Origin: Spirometra erinaceieuropaei | Taxonomy: Eukaryota > Platyhelminthes > Cestoda > Diphyllobothriidea > Diphyllobothriidae | DNA: 64,000 nucleotides | Direction: 5' to 3' | Assembly: GCA_902702965.1 (NCBI GenBank) | Contig: CACRXP010000642.1 | Coordinates: 162,963-226,962 of the forward strand | Part shown: in pieces, positions 57,200-64,000 of the stretch | Position numbering within the stretch: the first letter of the stretch is position 1 | How the letters are laid out: each line of letters begins with the position of its first letter | Made by a program: the position numbers and the translations under genes | Notes under the pieces: generated by a model | What the model saw: the letters and a program-made list of their open reading frames with translations, nothing else | What the model was told of the DNA's origin: nothing | The model's database searches: none

Positions 57200-58960
57200 G
57201 ACTGGAGAGAAATTGAACGAAGTCCTACGTTTGCCACCTGTGATACCTTGAGGACATCTGTCGAAAATGAACTTGAGAGCAGACGTACAAGGACGGATCA
57301 GCTGGGTCGTCACCTGTATCGACCAGCAGTCACTTGCGTCCACCTGACGTGGACGTGCGATTGGGTTCAGATAATTATGTGCACTCCATTTAAGATAAAC
57401 GTGGAGAAATCGAGATGGCTTCTCTCCGTAGGAGTACTCCCTAGTGCAGACCACAATGGAAGGTTCCTGAAGGTCCAAATCGGTATGTAAGCAATTATTC
57501 GTCTATATCCCTGGATAAATCCTCGATCGAAGCCTCATCGCTGGGCACTATGTTTTGCTGTCCTGGTCGGAACTCCAATCAGCTTCAGTTAGAAACGCTC
57601 TCCGAGAATCTCATGAATTAAGCACACGACCATCAGCCAGTCTCGGAAGAGAATGTTCAACGTCCTAGGTCCATGTTAGTCACATGCTTTCATCATTACC
57701 TGAACAGTGGTCACAAACATCGGAAATTTCCAACGCAGTCATACAGAGAACTTAACGCAACTCCGGCAGAACAAACATATTCTGATAGTTAGGCCAGCTA
57801 AGGGAACTAGTATTGTTTTGACGGAGAGAACCCGTCATACCATGCGGCAGCAAAATAAGTGGCGGAGAAACTAAAGCCTCTGTATGATCAAATAACGCCA
57901 CATAACAATCAGGACAATTTTCAATTTATTAACGGCGTAAAAAAACCTCAATCAAAACGGAATGGGTATGACCGCATTAGGTATCTCATACGTTTTCGCG
58001 AAGGTACCGGTCGCGGAAACGGTAAACCATGTGCGTGGCTTAATTGTCGCTTTTCAGCAGGATATAGGAATGGCGGTGAATGCCCCCAATAAATTATCAT
58101 CGAGGTGTACCTTGAACATGCAGTTCCTATTTAACAACGATCTGCCCAGACATATGGACGTAGTAGTCTTGAGCTCACCACTTGACCCGCCTTAGACGAA
58201 TATAGTAATGGATAAGCTGGAAGCAGCACCACGGACCTTTATAACAGCCGACACCCTTGTACACTTCTCCACTAGTCCCATTCCGTACGAAGAGGGCAGA
58301 ACTAACTACCAGATCAGACCACATCAGTGCGTATGTATGTCATCACCTGCTCCTCTGGAGCTAAATATATTGGCCACAAGAGTCTGCGTTTGTTCAGGAG
58401 AATAAGAGAACATATGCTAGCATGATTAGGAAAGGGTCAAGTGAGGAACATTAACAACTCTGTCCTCAGGCACACGGCGGACTCCGGACCATCGTGCAGA
58501 TGTTAGTGAGGCCCTCCGACTGACTAACACGGTTTTGCTAAACAATAAAAAAATGTTTGGACACCGCATGTTTGCTATGGCAGAGGCGGCTGCAAGCAGG
58601 CTACGCACATCGGTCCTATGCCCACAGGAGATCTTCCAACAGGTCCCCCATTGCCACCCCTCAAAGCCACCAACATATAATTATCTTTCCCGGTGCCCAC
58701 GTTCCCACCTGACGCGGACTGGGAGTTTGGGTTTTCACTCTCTTCCTCCCCAAAACCCAATCCACAGCATAATTATCTACCTACCTGTATATTTTGAGTC
58801 ATTATTTCAATAGCTATAGAAATTGGCAGACCTGAAGTGAATTTATTGAAAGCAAACGATGTCCGTCCAATCGAGTTTTGAGTTAGTAACTCCTCCTGAC
58901 TGACAACCATATAGTGGACTGTGAATAGGATAATTGGAAATGCGTACCCCAGTATTCGAT
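57200..58960 (+). pseudogene. Penelope-like element in the B-A intron of U3, best copy of the fossil
   Basis: In order: N-terminal region (57.36-57.80 kb), LRQNKHILIVRPAKGTSIVL (57.75 kb), RT palm region LYDQITPHNNQDNFQFINGV, TALGISYVFAKVPVAETVNH, LIVAFQQDIGMAVNAPNKLS and a decayed catalytic box (VVVLSSPLDPP) to 58.2 kb, then a GIY-YIG relic (SGAKYIGH, LRLFRRIREHML) at 58.33-58.43 kb, then AMAEAAASRLRTSVLCPQEI and the tail to about 58.96 kb. Frameshifts and stops throughout. Confidence 0.75.
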
Positions 58961-59292
58961 CGTCTACATTAAATTTGCATATTCCATGGGTTCCAATATA
59001 TTGGGTGAGCAAATAATTTCAAGTGGGGAATACTCAGGATTATTAACTCACTTAATTTGAGTGATGACTCTTCACAAGCCTTGACATTGCTATCCTGGCT
59101 TCAAATTTACCGTGCCTATTATGTACTTTGCAGGTTGTCTACCAGCCACATTGCTCAAATCTGCCACGAATTATCCCCTCGATATTCACCACTGTGGTCG
59201 GTTTGTAATGTTATTTACCTTAGGATTGGCAGTGTTTGTACATATACTATGTTTATAATGCATTCGCCAAACTATTCTCTGATTACTTGCAG

Positions 59293-59595
59293 ATACGTTT
59301 AGCGTCCTTTGACGTAGGTAAACGCTTTGGATTTGTTAAATTGCAAGATCTCGACGCTTATATTTACGTAAAAGCGAATGATCTACGGATGGAGGCAACA
59401 GGCATTTACTTTCATGCTGAGACAAACGTCAGCATACTTCTTGACATAGTCAAAGCGACAAGAGGCTGCATTGAGGGCGAGCTAATGTTGAATGAAGAGC
59501 ATCAAAAGATAGCTGCTGAATATTTTATCAATACGTTTGCATTGCCATCTTGTGAAGCGCTAAGATATAATCCAGCATACATACGGCTTGGATAA
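59293..59595 (+). CDS. Exon A of unit U3: last coding exon of the A/B gene family
   Basis: A 303-nt terminal exon following the acceptor GATTACTTGCAG in phase 0 and ending in TAA. Peptide motifs: RLASFDVGKRFGFVKLQDLD, AYIYVKANDLRMEATGIYFH, LNEEHQKIAAEYFINTF and the C-terminal AYIRLG. Identical in length to U1, with open frame. The differences from U1 are scattered substitutions and no indel, which suggests the frame was under constraint for some time after duplication. The partner exon B is at 56675-56928. Downstream lie the 59.84-60.14 kb repeat and an open frame at 60147. Function is unknown. Confidence 0.65.
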   Translation: MRLASFDVGKRFGFVKLQDLDAYIYVKANDLRMEATGIYFHAETNVSILLDIVKATRGCIEGELMLNEEHQKIAAEYFINTFALPSCEALRYNPAYIRLG

Positions 59596-60146
59596 TTTCC
59601 CGCAACTGGTAATGCTTGGAGCACTTCGTGTATGATATTACTGTCCCATTGAAACTCAAAACTCTATTTCTACTGCAGGGTCACTGGGAGAACGCTGGAT
59701 TTTTATCGTTAAACGATATTGTGATGCAGACTTATAGCACATAAAATACAATTTGATGGCACTTTCATTATTTTTGACTTCCAGTAGAAGAACATTCTTC
59801 TAATATTCACAGTATTGCAGTATGTTACCTAACTCATAGAATCCGTCGAAATTCACGGATGTTTGCCAATAAATCGCAAACCGACATCAACTCATGGATC
59901 CAATATCTATGATCAATAAATGCACCCTTAACCTAATTAAAAGCATAAAAGAAATATTAAAGGTAATGTTGGTTGGCCTCGGAATGTAGATTTTTTGGAA
60001 AAGCTCCATATACCGAAAACGTCAAAAATGGTTTTAATTTAGTTAACCCATGTTGGTAGACGCATAGGCTCTTTTCTCATGCAAAAATCAGAGTAAATAT
60101 GAAGGAACAAATAAAATAATATATAGCAGTATTGTTTAAATAAAGT

Positions 60147-60542
60147 TTGCATCCACATATCCTCTTAGAATGTCTGTTGACTCGTAAATGGCTGTTTGAT
60201 AACAAGCTACAATTTACAAATAGATTTGCAAACAGTCTTCCAGGGTTTCGTGGCATTCTTGACTTTTTTGAGCTGAGTAAGATACGGTTTAACGGGAGAA
60301 ACCGAATTTTGCTTGATTTTGCCGATAAGTACGTGGACAGAACAAAAGGTTTCATAGGGCCACACGGTGCCAGACCGATCGATGCTTATACATTTAAATA
60401 TAAACTCTCAGGCGCGAGCGTAAACAAACCATTTGGTTTTCACAGACAGAACGTTTTTCCGTTTAAGCAGTTTGCATTTTTGTTCGTTTTGGATTACTTT
60501 GAGTTTCAGGTCAGCCCTGAAATATTGCTGAATAATTCATGA
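60147..60542 (+). CDS. Unrecognised open frame downstream of exon A
   Basis: 131 codons from ATG to TGA, with a protein-like composition: TRKWLFDNKLQFTNRFANSL, LDFFELSKIRF, LLDFADKYVDRTKGFIG and FPFKQFAFLFVLDYFEF. Only its first part overlaps sequence shared with 51.9-52.1 kb, where the frame is not kept. There is no strong splice evidence. It could be a separate small gene, an exon, or chance. Confidence 0.3.
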   Translation: MHPHILLECLLTRKWLFDNKLQFTNRFANSLPGFRGILDFFELSKIRFNGRNRILLDFADKYVDRTKGFIGPHGARPIDAYTFKYKLSGASVNKPFGFHRQNVFPFKQFAFLFVLDYFEFQVSPEILLNNS

Positions 60543-60599
60543 TTTTCAGTGTTACCACCCGATCGTTCACAGACAGAATCCGGATTATCTGCCTGCTAA

Positions 60600-60960
60600 A
60601 GGCTTTGAACTAATGTACTCCTTGAAGGCATTTACCAAAGGAATGAATGGTTGGGCGTTATTTTTTCATGTAGAGGTTCGTTTGATGTTACAATTGAGGG
60701 CACATTTAAGCAAAGAACTTCATTTTTGAATAAAATGACCGTTCACAACAAAGGACAGCAAAGAATTTGCTGATGATCCATCAGAAAACGTTTTTCTTGT
60801 AAGTCGCCTCTTTGAGTAGCATCTAATGCTGCGCTCTCATGAGGGATCTCTGTGTACTTTACGTTAAGTCACGGCGAGGCTAAAACAATTTGACACTTTT
60901 GGCTTTCCCTGAGCAATAGCAATATTTGTCCAACGTAAACGTTAAATGAGCATTTCCCTA
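60600..60960 (-). pseudogene. Block H, copy 3 (broken)
   Basis: Minus strand homologous to 18.05-18.39 kb (minus) and 34.26-34.6 kb (plus). Shared runs include GGTCATTTTATTC and TTTTCATGTAGAGGT-type sequence. Stops break every frame. Confidence 0.5.
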
Positions 60961-60999
60961 TATATTGCGGTCATTTCTTCTGTTCATGCTCGCTTTTAG

Positions 61000-63300
61000 A
61001 TTCCGTTTTTCGGCTCGGCCGAGTGCCCATATAAATACAAATATTTTGCTAAAATTTTTAATTGCTGGTCGAACCATTTTTAAAAAGGTTATATGCAGAA
61101 GTTAAACTACACGACAGGTAATGTTTCATATGTTCAAAACTTAAAGTGTTCATTCAGTGGTGGTCAATTATGTGATATTACGTAAACCTTTCCAAACGGC
61201 AAAACCATTACGGCCAATTGAAACGGAGAAATCAATATTTGCGTTATTACAGTACTTCAAGTCACCACATTGCACATACGCGTTAATATGACTTGTAAAA
61301 ATCAATAGAACACTTGATTCTCCTAAAAAATCTTTCTGTTAACAAATTACTTGCTGCGGTTAGCATCCGACATAAAATAAATTTTCGAGTCTGCGTACCT
61401 CTGTTTATTAAATCTATCGCTCGCAAATTACTCTTATTTCAATGCAAAATACGTTTACATGCGCAGGGAAGTCTGAAAGGATTAGCATTGGAAATTTCCC
61501 GAATATATGTGGCATTAGGATTAGCATAGGAATTAGCATAGGAAATTTCCCGAATATAATTGAAAGCCGATTTTCGTTAAAATGCATTATTTTTCGGTAG
61601 ATGTAATTGCATAAACACAACTAATGTACAAATGGAAATTTAACAGAAAAGGCTGGATAAGTAAGCAAAATGCGCAAAGTTAATGACGCGAAAAAATTCT
61701 CAAATCAGTTTCCGTCATCAGGTTTCATGACAAAGGTCACGTACTGCGTTTACAATGAGACGTTGTAGGGCAGATTATAGTGGTTTGTGACCATATTCTG
61801 TGCTCAGAAAATGCAAATGATTGTCTATTAAACGTAGCACAAATGAACTCTTGTTTTAGTAGAATATGTATATCGAAAATGGTGTGGATGAGGCCAATTT
61901 TCATGTGTTTTAAAAAGTAGATATACATCTAGCTGGTACAGATGTTGGACTTAAGGACAAAATAATAAGGCCAAATAGATATATGAAGGACCCGATAAAC
62001 CCAAAAAAATATTTTTATATTAAAAACAGATTGCTCAGAGCTACAGAAGACAATTTTGTAAGGCAAACCTGCAGACGAGTTTGTTTTTTTACTTTAAGAG
62101 ACGTCATGACACATAAATAAACAGACAATGACTTCGGCCGCAGTCGTGTTCTTAGCAATTAGTGTCTACTATACATGGTTGACAAATGCTAATCATATTT
62201 AAGACATACCGCGACCTACTGTCACACCACTTACATATTTTACTTAATTTCGCATTTTTAATTCCAAATAGTGTTTGTGATCATTATTCGCATAAGTTGC
62301 AAATGCAAAGGAATTAGAGTAGTCATACAATAATTTAAAGTAGGGGGTTTTTATTCCTTAGAAGTTACCTGTCAACTGTTGAATATGATGATAGACGCAT
62401 CACTCTATGCTTTTATTATCTGACACTGTCGGAGACCGTCTGCAAATTTCTGCTTACACGCTGAACGCTAGTTGAAGTAATTCGAATCTGATACCAGTCC
62501 CGTGCTTCAGGGTACTGAACATTCTCTAAAAAATCCAACAGACAGACTTTTCTCAGAAGACATATGAGATACACATAAAATGATAGGATGCAAGCAATTG
62601 TTATCCGATTACTCAAAAATATCGGGATTGTATGAAGTGTACGATATTACGAAAACAATGAGGAAAACTTTGCCGTTAGGAGATAGTCCATGAAGCCGTT
62701 CGTATTCTTTGTATAACCAATAAATACAATTGCAGCAGCTTAGTTTGCAGACACGTTTGATCTCTATGATTTAACTTGACGCCAGTTCTTCCTACTTCAG
62801 AGGAGGCCAAGTCCAATGCTTGATTACATTTATTTAGTAAAATCCGCCAGCTGTGGTCTACAAAACGCATTGTGCTCTTGGCGTCGAGCCTAAACATCAT
62901 TAATTTAATAGTGGATTAGCAAACCCAAACGCCCTACGTGAGACTTGTTAGTACTCATATATCTGAGTTGTCATGCAGTCAAGTGCAGTTAAACATGATA
63001 TGTCCCGGCAACGATCGGATGAAGGACCCCAAACGTACACGACGAGATAAAGGTGCCTGTCCTGCGGGAAAGGTGGTAGCATAGTTTTTAATTTGGGGAC
63101 AATGTTTGCATCGAGTAAGAATCAAATTAGTAAAGATAATTGGTAAATTCGTTTTTCGAGCTAAAGGGTTAAATGTGTTGACATATAGCAACCGAAATTA
63201 AGCAGAACATTTAAAAAATAAACATAAAGTGTCCACAACGATCGCTTCTCAACTCTCTGAGCTGAAACGATTGTAGATAATGCATCAGACCGTCTAGAAC
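61000..63300 (+). other. Tail of unit U3
   Basis: 61.0-61.7 kb aligns with 18.4-19.1 kb, and 61.92-62.56 kb with 29.22-30.23 kb. A 30-bp direct repeat (TTAGCATAGGAATTAGCATAGG and GGAAATTTCCCGAATATA) occurs at 61.48-61.56 kb. No coding exon is supported. Confidence 0.45.
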
Positions 63301-63399
63301 AGACGACACAACCTTGTACGGTGAAACATCAAACGGAAATAATCGTGTCTGACAAAAACCCTCTTAAATAAGTTAGGTAGGTATTCCTTGTACGCCACA

Positions 63400-63740
63400 G
63401 ATGCTTGGGGTCCTTCACCCGATCCTTGCATATTTCGCTAAAGAAATAGGTCATAGAAAAAGACTGAAACGCCCCATTTAAGAAAGGTCGACAGTTTTTT
63501 GAAGGCATGTACTCCGATGAATCATACATCAACCGGCATATAGATTTAGATGCCATGTACAAAAATCTCAGAGAAAAGTGAAAGAGACGAGAGCTGATCA
63601 ACACGGACTGACGCATACGACGGCAGCTTACTTACTGAGGCACCAAATGAGTATTTATTTTGTAGAAGGTTTGAAAGTTCAATTGATATCTGCAGATTTA
63701 CACTAGTCTGAAGACGACACGGGGAACCGACGTCGAACAT
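63400..63740 (+). pseudogene. PLE C-terminus and tail, plus strand
   Basis: 63.48-63.58 kb encodes FFEGMYSDESYINRHIDLDA and MYKNLREK before TGA. This is the conserved PLE C-terminal block in which a Trp/Tyr is followed by INRHID. A hammerhead-like motif follows at 63708. The rest of the element is missing or decayed. Confidence 0.65.
63708..63738 (+). ncRNA. Hammerhead-ribozyme-like core in a PLE tail
   Basis: CTGAAGA, C, GACACGG, loop GGAA, CCGACGTC, GAAC. Stem II pairs CGG with CCG and GAC with GTC, with a small internal bulge. The final core A is replaced by C (GAAC). Confidence 0.5.
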
Positions 63741-63844
63741 TTACTCAATACAGTTTTCTCTCAATCTCAAGGAACGTAATTCATTTCAATATATATGTGT
63801 ATGAATTAGAAAGGTGAAGTTTTTTGGGAAACAGCAAAATTTCA

Positions 63845-64000
63845 TTGTGAATTTTCGAGACTGGTTCCCCAGCTCGTCTTCAGACAACGGGTTGTCGGAG
63901 ACCCTCGTAGTGAACATCAAGGTCAACATGGCGGTTAATGCTATCTGCACCGGCGTGCCAAGCTTCGAGGAATTCCCGTGCATTTTTAGTGTTAGCCATG
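63845..64000 (-). pseudogene. PLE C-terminus and tail at the window edge, minus strand
   Basis: From the right edge the minus strand reads MANTKNAREFLEAWHAGADS, then INRHVDLDVHYEGLRQPVV and TGA. It is the C-terminal end of a GIY-YIG PLE that continues beyond the window. The stop overlaps the hammerhead-like core. It faces the plus-strand PLE end at 63.4-63.74 kb, tail to tail. Confidence 0.75.
63852..63883 (-). ncRNA. Hammerhead-ribozyme-like motif overlapping a PLE stop codon
   Basis: Minus strand: CTGAAGA, C, GAGCTGG, tetraloop GGAA, CCAG-T-CTC, GAAAA. Stem II is seven pairs with one bulged T. The TGA of CTGAAGA is the stop codon of the PLE frame. The final GAAAC reads GAAAA. Confidence 0.6.

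Noticed and set aside
57179..57478. Minus-strand 99-codon open frame at 57.2-57.5 kb
   Set aside because: It is antisense to the N-terminal part of the intronic PLE fossil, which aligns on the plus strand with the other units.
1..64000. A CRISPR array or other prokaryotic defence system
   Set aside because: No regularly spaced short direct repeats were seen, and the introns, LINEs and PLEs indicate a eukaryotic genome.

Overview
The window looks like repeat-rich animal nuclear DNA. It is intron-bearing and AT-rich, with no bacterial-style operons. The best guess is a flatworm, probably a large-genome tapeworm. That guess rests on general knowledge of which animals carry this mix of CR1-like LINEs and Penelope-like elements (PLEs) with GIY-YIG endonucleases, and on a 43-bp intron in a Tc1-like transposase. 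No complete conventional single-copy gene can be identified.

The main structure is a multi-copy host-gene-like unit, called U here, repeated in both orientations. In its own orientation a full unit reads: exon block G (with exon I) on the opposite strand, then a stretch of PLE insertions, exon B, an intron holding an old PLE fossil, exon A with the stop codon, and a noncoding tail. Copies: U1 on the minus strand (about 8.7 kb down to 1), U2 on plus (35.2-41 kb), U3 on plus (52.2-62.6 kb), U4 on minus (about 50.8 down to 44.5 kb, exon A lost) and U5 on plus (28.3-30.3 kb, only A and tail). A tail-only piece, U6, lies at 16.1-19.1 kb, and another tail piece at 51.6-52.1 kb. Exon B is 254 nt and exon A 303 nt in both U1 and U3, with open frames, conserved splice sites and matching phase 0 at the junction, so these two copies may be live genes. 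U2 and U4 are broken. A second gene (I and G) runs divergently from B-A, and a further exon-like block H recurs at 18.1, 34.4 and 60.7 kb. I recognise no family for any of these proteins.

The rest is mostly transposon debris. CR1/Jockey-type LINEs lie on the minus strand at 11.4-15.1 kb, 20.6-27.8 kb (one element split by a second at 22.14-25.81 kb) and 30.5-32.85 kb. A different non-LTR reverse transcriptase lies on plus at 36.3-37.8 kb. A Tc1/mariner-like transposase with its three catalytic residues is at 19.42-20.08 kb. PLE fragments of at least four kinds lie at 2.7-4.7, 6.0-7.3, 15.1-16.0, 33.1-33.5, 39.2, 42.0-42.8, 44.5-45.4, 46.6-48.2, 53.0-56.0, 57.2-59.0 and 63.4-64.0 kb. Seven PLE tails carry a hammerhead-ribozyme-like core (CTGANGA, paired stem, GAA). 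A foldback element of about 790 bp lies at 9.42-10.21 kb, next to a small terminal-inverted-repeat element with a tRNA-like promoter module.

All boundaries come from reading by eye. Splice sites are judged from consensus and from conservation between copies inside this window, not from transcripts.
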